This document shows, one piece after another, positions 8,980 to 17,603 of a stretch of DNA of 64,000 bases (positions are counted from its first letter, which is position 1; each line of letters begins with the position of its first letter). The stretch spans positions 124,001-188,000 of the forward strand of contig QWHC01000003.1 of assembly GCA_021404685.1 (NCBI GenBank), written 5' to 3'. The position numbers and the translations under genes are program-made. The DNA is from Chloroflexi bacterium CFX4. Lineage in GTDB: Bacteria; Chloroflexota; Anaerolineae; Aggregatilineales; UBA2796. Under the pieces are notes generated by a model that saw nothing but the letters and a program-made list of their open reading frames with translations, was not told the DNA's origin and searched no databases.

Positions 8980-9014
8980 GCTCGGTTTGCTTCCTTTGGT
9001 GCTTTACTATGTGC

Positions 9015-9043
9015 AGTGTAGCATGAGGCGCGCCTACGTGCAA
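9015..9043 (-). promoter_or_regulatory. putative sigma70 promoter of receiver-ParA/gatB operon
   Basis: On the minus strand, TTGCAC (9043-9038) and TACACT (9020-9015) with a 17-nt spacer, 36 nt before the start codon at 8979. Confidence 0.5.
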
Positions 9044-9115
9044 TGTGGCACGGCTAGAGAATGCAAACGTTTTGCACTTTTTTGCACTTTTTTAGCACGC
9101 TAGATGCAAAAAGCA

Positions 9116-10204
9116 TTAGGGTTGCTGGGCAGCCAAAGCGCTGAAGGCGGCATCGTAGGCTGTAATCACATTCCGCCAATCGAACTGTGTGATATAAGCG
9201 CGCAGTGCCGACGGCACAGGCGTGTGTAGCGTCCGCAGCAGGGCAGCAACCAGCTCACCTTCGTTGTACAGGCATAGATCGTGGTAGGTGCTTGGAATAA
9301 GGGCGGGATAATTCAGGCGGCGTGGCATGATCGGCAGCGCGCCGCAGTAGATTGCCTCTGCCATGCTGACGCCGAAAAAATCTTGGTTGGCACAACTGAT
9401 GACGTGCGTCGCTTGCCACAGCAGGCGCGCATAGTCTGCAAATTGCGCCGCATAGCCGTAATGCAGCAGGCGCGCGCCAAGTTTTTCGCGCAGCGGCGCA
9501 AAGGCGCTTTCGGTGAAGCCTATCGGTTCGCCGGCAAGGATCACGCGGAAATCCACGCCAAGCGCGATCAGCTTTTCCAGCGCACGGGCAAAGACATCCG
9601 GCTGCTTGTCATATTCCCAACGGTGATTCCACAGCAAGATCGGTACGCTGCGGTCTTTTTCAGCCGCAAAAGCATCATAGGCAGCCAAATCTATGCCGAT
9701 GGGCAGAACATGCGCCTTTGCCGCAAGCTGATCAACCGTTTCTAGCTCGTTATGATCGGGATAATGTTTTAACAGGTTGGGTAGCGCTGCCAAAAAATCG
9801 CGCTTGTGGAAAGCGCTGTTGAAGAACACAGCATCCGCAGCCAGCGCGCTGGCATAGTTGATGAAGCCAAACTTGAGATCGCGCTTGATGCGCTTACCAG
9901 CGGGATAGGTCAGTTGGTTCTCGTGAAAATAGACTGCACTTGGAATAGCAGCCGTGCGGCGGCGTGTCAGGGCAAGAAAGGTCGTCAGGTCAAGCATATC
10001 AGAGGCAAGGATCAGGTCGGGCGTATAGTCGCTCTGGTTGAAGTGGCGCGCCAAAGTCACCGCGCCGCCTTGCATCCGCCACTGCCAAAAATTGCCGTGT
10101 AGAGTAAGCGCGGCAAGCGTGTGCGTGCTGAAGTGCTGCAAATCACGCAGCCATGCGGCGTGCGAGCCGGTGTTGTAGGGTTCAAGGAGGAGGATGTTGG
10201 TCAT
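9116..10204 (-). CDS. DUF3524 glycosyltransferase, tRNA-queuosine alpha-mannosyltransferase (QTMAN/GTDC1) homologue
   Basis: A 362-residue GT-B glycosyltransferase. It has the hallmarks of the DUF3524/GTDC1 family: ILLLEPYNTGSH at the N-terminus, VYFHENQLTYP at residues 91-101 and WNHRWEYDK at 192-200, followed by the GT4 donor site with DFFGVSMAEAIYCGALPI. The vertebrate family member attaches mannose to queuosine at position 34 of tRNA-Asp, using GDP-mannose. Bacterial members have the same signatures, but I know of no proof of their substrate. ATG 10204 gives an N-terminus matching the family; longer frames lack support. A TGT-like gene lies at 55682. It lies 58 nt after the CBM48 gene on the same strand. 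Confidence 0.82.
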   Translation of the reverse strand: MTNILLLEPYNTGSHAAWLRDLQHFSTHTLAALTLHGNFWQWRMQGGAVTLARHFNQSDYTPDLILASDMLDLTTFLALTRRRTAAIPSAVYFHENQLTYPAGKRIKRDLKFGFINYASALAADAVFFNSAFHKRDFLAALPNLLKHYPDHNELETVDQLAAKAHVLPIGIDLAAYDAFAAEKDRSVPILLWNHRWEYDKQPDVFARALEKLIALGVDFRVILAGEPIGFTESAFAPLREKLGARLLHYGYAAQFADYARLLWQATHVISCANQDFFGVSMAEAIYCGALPIMPRRLNYPALIPSTYHDLCLYNEGELVAALLRTLHTPVPSALRAYITQFDWRNVITAYDAAFSALAAQQP

Positions 10205-10262
10205 GGTGTGGCTGGCGCCGCGCCGAGAGATGCCTCTTAGCGCGGTGCGCTGTGGGTGTTGG

Positions 10263-10574
10263 TTATTCGGTAGGTGGGTAGGTGGTGACGACTGAGTTAT
10301 CACCACTGAAGGGATTGGGAACGTATTTTTCTGCTTCCCAATCATTGTGCCACGCATTACCATCTACCAAAAAGCGGTACTGAAATTCACGGTTCAGCGG
10401 CAGGTCTACCACCAACGTGAAACGTCCGCCCTTTTTCTTCTCCATCGGGTGAGAAGTCTCATTCCATTCGTTGAAGTCACCCACCAGATAGACCGTCTCG
10501 GCACCATCGGTGATGCCTTGCGGTGCTTCAAAGGTGACCTTGCATTTTGTTTTCAGGAAGCTCTTTTTGATCAT
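10263..10574 (-). CDS. stand-alone CBM48 / isoamylase-early-domain protein
   Basis: A 103-residue protein consisting only of a CBM48-type (isoamylase N-terminal, AMPK glycogen-binding-like) beta-sandwich. It shows the sequence AETVYLVGDFNEWNE with the conserved Trp, then a second strand FTLVVDLPLNREFQYRFLVDG and the closing WHNDWEAEKYVPNPFSGDNS. Such small proteins bind alpha-glucans or act as regulatory subunits. No glycogen enzyme is adjacent. It precedes the DUF3524 glycosyltransferase gene by 58 nt. Confidence 0.8.
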   Translation of the reverse strand: MIKKSFLKTKCKVTFEAPQGITDGAETVYLVGDFNEWNETSHPMEKKKGGRFTLVVDLPLNREFQYRFLVDGNAWHNDWEAEKYVPNPFSGDNSVVTTYPPTE

Positions 10575-10692
10575 CGCTTCGCATTCCTTCCTGCGCGAGA
10601 ATCTGCTTAATGCTCATTTTATCACAAGTGATTCGCAAAGATAAGGGTATTTGGCACAAAGACGCGCTGAATACCAACGCGGCAGCGGGCGG

Positions 10693-10721
10693 ATGACATT
10701 TCAGCCATTCTCGCCTATAAT
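10693..10721 (+). promoter_or_regulatory. sigma70 promoter of membrane-EEP / GT4 operon
   Basis: ATGACA (10693-10698), 17-nt spacer, perfect TATAAT (10716-10721), giving a leader of about 47 nt to the ATG at 10776. It is divergent from the CBM48 gene. Confidence 0.65.
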
Positions 10722-10775
10722 GTGCGCCGTGATAAAAAATTCGGCTGCACACCTACGGGAATTGCAAGGCGCGCC

Positions 10776-12809
10776 ATGAAAGATTACCGACGCGATCTGT
10801 TCCGCCTGCTTGAAGCGGCGTTTGTGGCGCTCTTTTTTGTGCAGGGCGTCCGCTTCCTCTACAGCACGCTTTATGCCCATTTCAACAGCGCCAACCTGAC
10901 TGCGCTAACGGTAGACAGCGCTGCGCTTGCCAACCAAAGCGGCGTGGTGACGCCTGCTATGCTTCAGGGTGAGCTGATCGTGCTTGGTGCGCTGCTGCTG
11001 CTGCCCTTCCTGGCGCCGCTGCTTGGCAGGCTGTGGTTCGGCACGCTGATCGCAGCGGCCTTGGTGGCGGCAGGGCGCGTTTTTATGACGGCGAATGGCG
11101 GCACCTTCTTGGGCGTGGCAGGTGCCGCAGTGGCAGTTGGTGCGGCGTTGCTGCATATGGGGATCGGCATTGGCAGGCGACCCAACATTTTTGCGCCGAG
11201 CATGGCGCTTGCCTTCGCAGCAGATGGTTTGCTGCGCTTGATCGATCACACGGCAGATTTCACGTGGCAAGCTGCCTACCTCGACCTGCAAACAGCGCTC
11301 TCGCTCGCTCTGTTCGGCTGCGCGCTCTTGGCAGTCATTTTTGGCAGCGCGGCGCGCCAAACGCCAAGCGGCAGCTATGCCTCGCTCAACCTGAGCAGCG
11401 CGCTTGCCATTGGCAGCCTGTTCTACCTAGAATTTGCTGTGCTTGGCTTGCCCAACAGCCTTGCGCGCCGCGCCAATGTGGACTACCTAACCGTAGCGCC
11501 TTTTCTGGCGGCTGCCACACTTTTACCAATAGTGCCGATGGTGCGCGCTGCGGCACGTGGCTTCATCGGGATGTTTGATGGACGCTATCGCGGTTGGGTG
11601 TGGGTGCTGACCATTGGCTTGCTGCTGACGGTTGGCTTCCGCTTTGAGGGACTTCTGGCGGTGTTGGCGCTGTGCGGCGCGCAGTTTATGCTGACGCTGT
11701 TGTGGTGGTGGGTGGTGCAGCCTTCCGATGGCAGGTGGCGCTTCACCTTCGCGGCGCTCAACCTGATCGGTGCGCTGATCGGCTTTGGCATCTTCTCGGC
11801 TGCTGATTACCTGACCTTTGAGTATGCTTTTGTGCGCGGCGTGCCAGAGCCATTGGGCAGCCTGCTGCGTGGAATGCGCGGCTTAGGGTTGCTGGTGGCT
11901 GCGCTGGCTGCGCTTTTGGCGGGCTTGCCACTCATCACGGCGCGCAAACGGATTGCGTGGCGTGGTGGCAAATTGGCGGAGACATTGGGCGGCTTGGCGC
12001 TGAGCGTGCTTGGTGTGGCGCTGGCACTGACTCTGCCGCGCCCGCTTGTTTTGCAGCCGCCGTTAGACCCTGCCTCGCTGCGCGTTGGTACGCTCAACTT
12101 GCACGGCGGCTACAGCCTGTACTTCGGAATGGACTTGAACGCGACGGCAGAGGCAGTGCGGCGCAGCGGCGTAGACGTACTGTTGCTGCAAGAGGTGGAG
12201 ACGGGACGTTTGGTCAGCGGTGGTGTGGATCAGGCGGCGTGGTTGGCGCGCACGCTCAACATGAATGTGGCATATTTGCCAACGGTCGAAGGCGTGCAAG
12301 GGCTGGCGATCCTCTCGCGCTTGCCGATCCTGCAAAGCGGCGGCGCGGAACTGACCTCAATCGGTAAGGCGACGGCGGTGCAATTTGTGCGCCTGCTCAA
12401 GCCGAACGGTGAACCGCTCGATATTTACAACACGCAGCTCAGCCTGATCTTCCGCAGCGATGTTTTCACGGTGGAGCAGCAAGAATCGGATCAAGCGCGC
12501 CAAATCCAAGAGGTGCTTGCCTTTGTTGAACTGAACCGCAGCGAGGCGAATCCGCTAATCATCGGCGGCACGTTCAACCACGCGCCCAAGACGGATATTT
12601 ACCTGTTCCTTTCGCAGCCGCCGCAGAACTTTATTGATCCCTTTGCCGATTTTCCTGAAGAACGCGCTGTGACGCGCCGCTTGGTGAATGAACCTGCTGT
12701 GCGTGTGGATTACCTGTGGCTGCGCCGTGTGCGCCCCCTTGAGGTCGGCATTACGCCGATTCCATTCTCCAGCCATGATATGCCCATTGTCAAGATCACC
12801 CTGAACTAA
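10776..12809 (+). CDS. polytopic membrane protein with C-terminal EEP-like domain (CWH43/PGAP2IP-like)
   Basis: 677 residues. Residues 1-~430 contain about 12-13 hydrophobic helices. Residues ~435-677 form an endonuclease/exonuclease/phosphatase-fold domain, opening LRVGTLNLHGGY and containing DVLLLQEVETGR and GLAILSRLPI. The order (many helices, then EEP) and the stretch from LLQEVETGR to WLARTLNMN resemble the C-terminal half of yeast Cwh43 and human PGAP2IP, factors of GPI-lipid remodelling. Canonical catalytic positions are altered: GDFN is GTFN (Thr 599) and SDH is SSH (Ser 666), so hydrolase activity is doubtful or different. ATG 10776 follows a short AAGG. It is 15 nt upstream of the GT4 gene, suggesting a lipid or glycolipid role. 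Confidence 0.7.
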   Translation: MKDYRRDLFRLLEAAFVALFFVQGVRFLYSTLYAHFNSANLTALTVDSAALANQSGVVTPAMLQGELIVLGALLLLPFLAPLLGRLWFGTLIAAALVAAGRVFMTANGGTFLGVAGAAVAVGAALLHMGIGIGRRPNIFAPSMALAFAADGLLRLIDHTADFTWQAAYLDLQTALSLALFGCALLAVIFGSAARQTPSGSYASLNLSSALAIGSLFYLEFAVLGLPNSLARRANVDYLTVAPFLAAATLLPIVPMVRAAARGFIGMFDGRYRGWVWVLTIGLLLTVGFRFEGLLAVLALCGAQFMLTLLWWWVVQPSDGRWRFTFAALNLIGALIGFGIFSAADYLTFEYAFVRGVPEPLGSLLRGMRGLGLLVAALAALLAGLPLITARKRIAWRGGKLAETLGGLALSVLGVALALTLPRPLVLQPPLDPASLRVGTLNLHGGYSLYFGMDLNATAEAVRRSGVDVLLLQEVETGRLVSGGVDQAAWLARTLNMNVAYLPTVEGVQGLAILSRLPILQSGGAELTSIGKATAVQFVRLLKPNGEPLDIYNTQLSLIFRSDVFTVEQQESDQARQIQEVLAFVELNRSEANPLIIGGTFNHAPKTDIYLFLSQPPQNFIDPFADFPEERAVTRRLVNEPAVRVDYLWLRRVRPLEVGITPIPFSSHDMPIVKITLN

Positions 12810-12824
12810 AGCGAGAAAAGCCTT

Positions 12825-13952
12825 ATGCGCGTTGCGCTCTATACCGAGACATTTCTGCCCAAGATTGATGGCATTGTGCGCGTGGTGTGCCTGACGTTGG
12901 AACACTTGCAGCGGCGCGGCATTCAGGCGGTGGTGGTGGCACCAGAGCAGGGGATGCGCGAGTACGCGGGCGCACAGGTGATCGGCGTGCCGTGCGTGCG
13001 GAATCCAGTCTATCCCGAAGGGCGCATCGGCTTCCCGACGTTAGGCGCGTACCGCAAGGTGAAGGCGTTCGCGCCCGATCTGATCCACAGCTTTCACCCG
13101 GTCAACATCGGTATGATGGGTGTGGTGCATGGGCATTGGCTGCACAAGCCGATCTTATCATCCTTCCACCTTGATATTGCACACATGGCGGCGCACTATG
13201 GGTTACCATTGCTTGGCGCGCTGCTGCGCCGTTTGGTCACCTTTGGCTTTAACCAAAGCGCCTACAGCCTGGCGCCTTCGCGCCTGATGCAGGCGAAAAT
13301 GCGCGCTGAGGGCGTGAAAAAAGTCGGTTGGTGGCAGCGCGGCGTGGATGCAGAACAGTTTCACCCGCGCTTTCGGCGGGAGGACGTGCGCGCTGCGCTG
13401 AGCGATGGGCATCCTGAGGATGTGCTGCTGCTCTATGTAGGGCGTTTGGCACCTGAGAAGAACCTTGAGGGCTTGCGCGCCGTGCTGGAAAATGTGCCAA
13501 ACACGCGCTTGGCATTTGTGGGCGGCGGTCCGCAGCGGGAGGCGTTGGAGGCACACTTTGCGGGCTTGCCCGTCCATTTTGCAGGCTACCGCACCGGGCG
13601 CGGCTTGGCAGAAGCATACGCCAGCGCCGATATTTTTGTCTTTCCATCCGCTTTCGAGAGTTTCGGCTTGGTCATCCTAGAGGCGATGGCAGCCGGCTTG
13701 CCGGTTGTTTCCACGCGGGTAGGCGGCGCCGGCGATCTGATCACGGAAGGCGAGACGGGCTATACCGTTGCGGTGGGCGATGTGCAGGGCATGGTTGAGG
13801 GCGTGCGGCGGCTTGCCAGCAATGCGGCTGTCTTGAAGGCAGCGCAGCAGGCGGCACGCGCTCATGCCGAACGCTTTGATTGGTCGGTGATTATGGATGC
13901 GCTGATTGATTGTTATGCGGCGGTCATCGCGGGTGAGCCGCCGCGCATTTAG
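12825..13952 (+). CDS. GT4 glycosyltransferase (MgtA/SqdX-like)
   Basis: A 375-residue GT-B retaining glycosyltransferase. The N-terminus MRVALYTETFLPKIDGI and the segment DLIHSFHPVNIG are typical of the MgtA/PimB/SqdX branch, which transfers mannose, glucose or sulfoquinovose to lipid acceptors. The donor domain has LYVGRLAPEKNLEGL, the AYASADIFVFPSAFESFGLVILEAMAAGLPVV signature with the ExFGxxxxE nucleotide-sugar motif, and GETGYTV. It starts 15 nt after the CWH43-like membrane gene, probably in one operon. The sugar and acceptor are not determinable. Confidence 0.88.
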   Translation: MRVALYTETFLPKIDGIVRVVCLTLEHLQRRGIQAVVVAPEQGMREYAGAQVIGVPCVRNPVYPEGRIGFPTLGAYRKVKAFAPDLIHSFHPVNIGMMGVVHGHWLHKPILSSFHLDIAHMAAHYGLPLLGALLRRLVTFGFNQSAYSLAPSRLMQAKMRAEGVKKVGWWQRGVDAEQFHPRFRREDVRAALSDGHPEDVLLLYVGRLAPEKNLEGLRAVLENVPNTRLAFVGGGPQREALEAHFAGLPVHFAGYRTGRGLAEAYASADIFVFPSAFESFGLVILEAMAAGLPVVSTRVGGAGDLITEGETGYTVAVGDVQGMVEGVRRLASNAAVLKAAQQAARAHAERFDWSVIMDALIDCYAAVIAGEPPRI

Positions 13953-14004
13953 GGTACGGCAGGTGCGAGGCATTCGGGATCATCTCCAAACGCGCACCCG
14001 TACC
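13953..14004 (+). terminator. bulged hairpin after the GT4 gene
   Basis: GGTACG and GGTGCG (13953-13958, 13962-13967) pair with CGCACC and CGTACC (13993-14004), giving 12 bp with a 3-nt bulge directly after the stop codon. There is no U-tract, so termination is inferred only from position. Confidence 0.4.
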
Positions 14005-14147
14005 GCATATTGGCGTAACGAAACGCGCCTTTCGGCGTTATTCTCTATGGGTGTGCGCTCAACGCGGTAAGCAATTGCCGCCGCACGCAGTCAATAACAA
14101 AGCGGCAAACATTCCCTCAACCACGAACGATGGAGCGATAAAAAGCT

Positions 14148-15404
14148 ATGGAAAGACGGCGTGTGGTCGTCACGGGCATGGGCATCCTTTGTCCAATTGG
14201 TAATACAGTCGAGACCGCGTGGCAAAACCTGACGGCAGGCGTCTGCGGCATTCAGACCATTCAACGCTTTGATCCGCAGCCGCTGCCAGTACGGATTGCT
14301 GGCGAAGTGCGCGATTTCGATGCGCGGGCGCTCTTCGGCAACAAAGAGGCGCGCCGTATGGATCGGGTGACGCAACTGGCGATGGCTGCCACCATGCAAG
14401 CGTTGGAGGCTGCCAAGCTGGATATGGCGGCTGAAGACCCTTATGAGGTCGGTTGTTTGATCGGCTCAGGCGTGGGCGGCATTGAAACGTTGCTGGATGG
14501 TGCGCGTGTTGGCACGGAAAAAGGGCTGAAATTCGTCAGCCCGCTGTTGGTGCCGATGATGCTGACCGATAGTCCGGTTGGGCGTGTGGCAATCGAATAC
14601 AATTTCCGCGGCCCGAATATGTCTATCTCCACAGCGTGCGCTACTGGCAACAACGCCATTGGCGAAGCAACCGAGATGATTCGGCGCGGCGCGGCAGATG
14701 TCATGATCAGCGGCAGCGCAGAGGCAGCCGTTGTGCCGCTTTCGGTGGCAAGTTTTGCCAACATGGGTGCGCTTTCTACGCGCAATGATGAGCCTGCCAC
14801 TGCCTCCCGTCCCTTTGATAAAGATCGGGATGGCTTTGTCATTGCCGAAGGCGCGGCAATCCTGATCCTAGAGTCGCTGGAACACGCGCAAGGGCGTGGG
14901 GCAACAATCCTCGCTGAGGTTTTAGGCTACGCCAACACGGACGACGCCTATCACATCACCGCGCCGATGGAAGATGGCGGCGGCGCTCAAGTTGCCATGC
15001 GGAAGGCGCTCCGCAATGCGGGCTTAACCATTCACGATATAGATTACATCAACGCGCACGGCACCAGCACACCGCTGAACGACTCTGCCGAAACACGCGC
15101 CCTGAAAGCCGTCTTTGGCGAACACGCCTACAACATCAAGATCAGCTCCGTCAAAGGCGCCACAGGGCATATGCTCGGTGCTGCCGGCAGCGTGGAAGCG
15201 GTCTTTAGTGTGCTTAGCACCCTGCACGATTTTGTGCCGCCTACCATCAACCTACACACGCCCGATCCCGAATGCGACCTTGACTACACACCTAATCAGG
15301 GCGTAGCGCACACCATTCGGCATGTGATGAGCAATTCGTTCGGGTTCGGCGGTCATAACGCCGTGCTGATCTTTGGGAAGTATTCCGCCAATGGCAGCCA
15401 GTGA
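14148..15404 (+). CDS. fabF: beta-ketoacyl-ACP synthase II
   Basis: A 418-residue condensing enzyme elongating acyl-ACP with malonyl-ACP in type II fatty-acid synthesis. The catalytic Cys is in MSISTACATGNNAIGEA, His in INAHGTSTPLND and His in KGATGHMLGAAGS, a complete C-H-H triad. Length and the N-terminal RRVVVTGMGILCPIG are standard for FabF. No acpP or fabG is adjacent. fabH starts 14 nt before its stop, so the two are translationally coupled. ATG 14148 follows GATAAAAAG after the 195-nt gap from the GT4 gene. Confidence 0.96.
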   Translation: MERRRVVVTGMGILCPIGNTVETAWQNLTAGVCGIQTIQRFDPQPLPVRIAGEVRDFDARALFGNKEARRMDRVTQLAMAATMQALEAAKLDMAAEDPYEVGCLIGSGVGGIETLLDGARVGTEKGLKFVSPLLVPMMLTDSPVGRVAIEYNFRGPNMSISTACATGNNAIGEATEMIRRGAADVMISGSAEAAVVPLSVASFANMGALSTRNDEPATASRPFDKDRDGFVIAEGAAILILESLEHAQGRGATILAEVLGYANTDDAYHITAPMEDGGGAQVAMRKALRNAGLTIHDIDYINAHGTSTPLNDSAETRALKAVFGEHAYNIKISSVKGATGHMLGAAGSVEAVFSVLSTLHDFVPPTINLHTPDPECDLDYTPNQGVAHTIRHVMSNSFGFGGHNAVLIFGKYSANGSQ

Positions 15405-16671
15405 TGGAAGTCTGAACGGCAACGGCGCCCACCCGCCAGCGCGTGACGGGCGTCCGCATACACCGCATATCTGGCAACCGCGCCACATGCGCTACGCACA
15501 CCTGACCGGTTGGGGCATACGCGTGCCTGATCGCGTGGTAACCAACGTTGATCTGGAAGCGGTTGTCGATACAACTGACGACTGGATTCGCACGCGGACG
15601 GGCATTCAAGAGCGCCGCTTTGCCAGCGAGCGTGACTCGGTGACACAAATGGGCTTTGAGGCAGCACGGGCTGCGCTCAACCGTGCCGACGTGCTACCCA
15701 ACGACATCGACATGATCATCGTGGCAACCTCCACGCCAGAAGATATTTACCCAAGCAGCGCCAGCAAGATACAGAACTTGCTCGGCGCGACGCGGGCAGG
15801 CGCCTTCGATCTGAGTGCTGCCTGCTCAGGCTTTGTCTATGGGCTAAATATGGCGGCGCAAGCAATCCGCAGCGGCAGCATTAACACAGCCTTGGTAATC
15901 GGCAGCGAGGTGAACTCACGGGTGCTGGACTGGAATGATCGTTCGACCTGTGTGCTGTTTGGTGATGGCGCTGGCGCGGTGCTGCTGGAAGGCAGCGATC
16001 AGGCGGGCGGCTTCATGGATGCCGTGCTAGGCTCGGATGGCTCTGGCGCAGAACTGCTCGGCATTCCAACAGTTGGCACGGCAACGCTGGCAGAAGGGCG
16101 CCAAATGCACAAGTTGCACATGGATGGACGCGAAGTGTTCCGCTTTGCCGTGCATATCATCACCGAGAGCGTGCGCGACGTGCTGGAAAAGGCGAACCTT
16201 TCGCTTGCCGATGTCGATCTTATTGTGCCACATCAGGCAAATCAGCGCATTTTGAGCGCTGCCGCACGCAATCTGAACGTGAGCGAGGCGCTTTTCTATA
16301 GCAATGTCCATCGCTACGGCAACACCTCAGCCGCCTCTATTCCGATTGCACTCTATGAGGCAGAACGCGAGGGGCGCTTGAAGCCAAACGATAATGTGGT
16401 AGTTGTTGGCTTTGGCGGTGGCTTAACATGGGCAGCCGCCGCGCTCCAGTGGCAATCCATGCAGGAAAAGGCGCCCAAAGGCTTGGCTTACCGCCTGAGC
16501 CAAGGGCGGCGCGAACTGCAATACATCGGTGCGTTTTGGCGCGCCCGTGCCATGAAAACCTACCGCCGTGTGGAGGCAGCCCTGCGCGGTTCGCCTGCCA
16601 AACACGCCAATCTGCGGGAAGGCACGCCGCCGAAGGGCAAGCCAGAGGAAGCACCACGCGATAAACGCTAA
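15391..16671 (+). CDS. fabH: beta-ketoacyl-ACP synthase III with C-terminal extension
   Basis: 426 residues. FabH starts fatty-acid synthesis by condensing an acyl-CoA with malonyl-ACP. The core has DDWIRTRTGIQERRFA, catalytic Cys in DLSAACSGFVYGL, His in VPHQANQRI and Asn in HRYGNTSAASI. The ATG at 15391 follows GGGAAG with 10-nt spacing. The core starts near MRYAHLTGW, so about 30 extra residues precede it, and about 80 basic, proline-rich residues follow the normal end GFGGGLTWAAAAL. FabH is usually ~330 residues. The overlap with fabF indicates one operon. The extension has no domain I recognise. Confidence 0.93.
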   Translation: MAASDGSLNGNGAHPPARDGRPHTPHIWQPRHMRYAHLTGWGIRVPDRVVTNVDLEAVVDTTDDWIRTRTGIQERRFASERDSVTQMGFEAARAALNRADVLPNDIDMIIVATSTPEDIYPSSASKIQNLLGATRAGAFDLSAACSGFVYGLNMAAQAIRSGSINTALVIGSEVNSRVLDWNDRSTCVLFGDGAGAVLLEGSDQAGGFMDAVLGSDGSGAELLGIPTVGTATLAEGRQMHKLHMDGREVFRFAVHIITESVRDVLEKANLSLADVDLIVPHQANQRILSAAARNLNVSEALFYSNVHRYGNTSAASIPIALYEAEREGRLKPNDNVVVVGFGGGLTWAAAALQWQSMQEKAPKGLAYRLSQGRRELQYIGAFWRARAMKTYRRVEAALRGSPAKHANLREGTPPKGKPEEAPRDKR

Positions 16672-16678
16672 TCCAATC

Positions 16679-16699
16679 GGGCGGGAAACCTTCCCGCCC
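16679..16699. repeat. perfect 9-bp hairpin, copy 1 of a dispersed element
   Basis: GGGCGGGAA (16679-16687), 3-nt loop, TTCCCGCCC (16691-16699), 8 nt after the fabH stop. The identical stem recurs at 41403-41423. A terminator or REP-like role is possible. Confidence 0.75.
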
Positions 16700-16733
16700 A
16701 TACCCTTTTACCCAACTTCTTGGAAAACACCTG

Positions 16734-17597
16734 ATGATTACACTTGGCGAGATGCAAATTGCCTTTTTGAACGACGGCACAACGCATGTGGATGCCGGCG
16801 GCGTCTTCGGTTTGGTGCCACGTGCGCTGTTCCAACACTTTGTGCAACCCGACGCTGATAACCTCGTCCCCATGCCCATGACCTGCCTTTTGGTGCGCGC
16901 ACACGGCAAAACCATTGTGGTTGATACCGGCTTGGGCAACAAATTGAACGATAAAGCGCGCGCCAATTGGCGTTTGGTGGTGAAGGAAAACGAGGGTCTG
17001 GTCGCCAGCCTTGCGCGGCACGGCGTTCAGCCTGAAGCGGTTGATCTGGTCATCAATACACACCTGCACGCCGATCATTGCGCAGGTAACACTGTTTTCA
17101 AGCCCGATTTCACAGGCGTGCTACCTACCTTTCCCAACGCGCAATATGTGGTGCAGCGCCGCGAATACGAAGATGCCATGAAGCCGAATGAGCGCACACG
17201 CGCCACCTACTACGATGTGAACTTTCAGCCGTTGGTGGAAAGTGGGCAGATGCGCCTTTTGGATGGCGACACTGAGATTATAACGGGCATTCACGGCATC
17301 GTCGCACGCGGACACACGGCGGGCATGATGGTCATCCGCCTAGAGAGCGACGGGCAGCAAGCACTTTTCGTCACCGATTTGGCGTCTTACAGCATTCACT
17401 TTGAGCGCTTGGGCTGGATGACTGCCTATGATGTTGAGCCGCTGATCACGCTTGAATCAAAGCGAGCGTGGCAGCGTTGGGCGCTGGAGACAGGCGCGTT
17501 GCTCATCTTTCAGCACGACCCAACCCTGATCGCCGGGCGTTACGTTATGCGCGATGGGAAGGCGGTCATCGTCCCAGAGATCACCGCCTACGATTAG
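16734..17597 (+). CDS. metallo-beta-lactamase-fold hydrolase
   Basis: A 287-residue MBL-fold metal hydrolase. Zinc ligands: THLHADHCAGN (HxHxDH), GHTAGM (His), VTDLAS (bridging Asp) and the late HDP His. The general layout, with LPTFPNAQYVVQRREYEDA, is that of the AHL-lactonase/methyl-parathion-hydrolase-like branch acting on esters or lactones; the substrate is unknown. It begins 62 nt after fabH, separated by a hairpin, so it may be co-transcribed or separate. It converges on the FlgD-like gene with a 6-nt gap. Confidence 0.85.
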   Translation: MITLGEMQIAFLNDGTTHVDAGGVFGLVPRALFQHFVQPDADNLVPMPMTCLLVRAHGKTIVVDTGLGNKLNDKARANWRLVVKENEGLVASLARHGVQPEAVDLVINTHLHADHCAGNTVFKPDFTGVLPTFPNAQYVVQRREYEDAMKPNERTRATYYDVNFQPLVESGQMRLLDGDTEIITGIHGIVARGHTAGMMVIRLESDGQQALFVTDLASYSIHFERLGWMTAYDVEPLITLESKRAWQRWALETGALLIFQHDPTLIAGRYVMRDGKAVIVPEITAYD

Positions 17598-17603
17598 TGC
17601 TAC

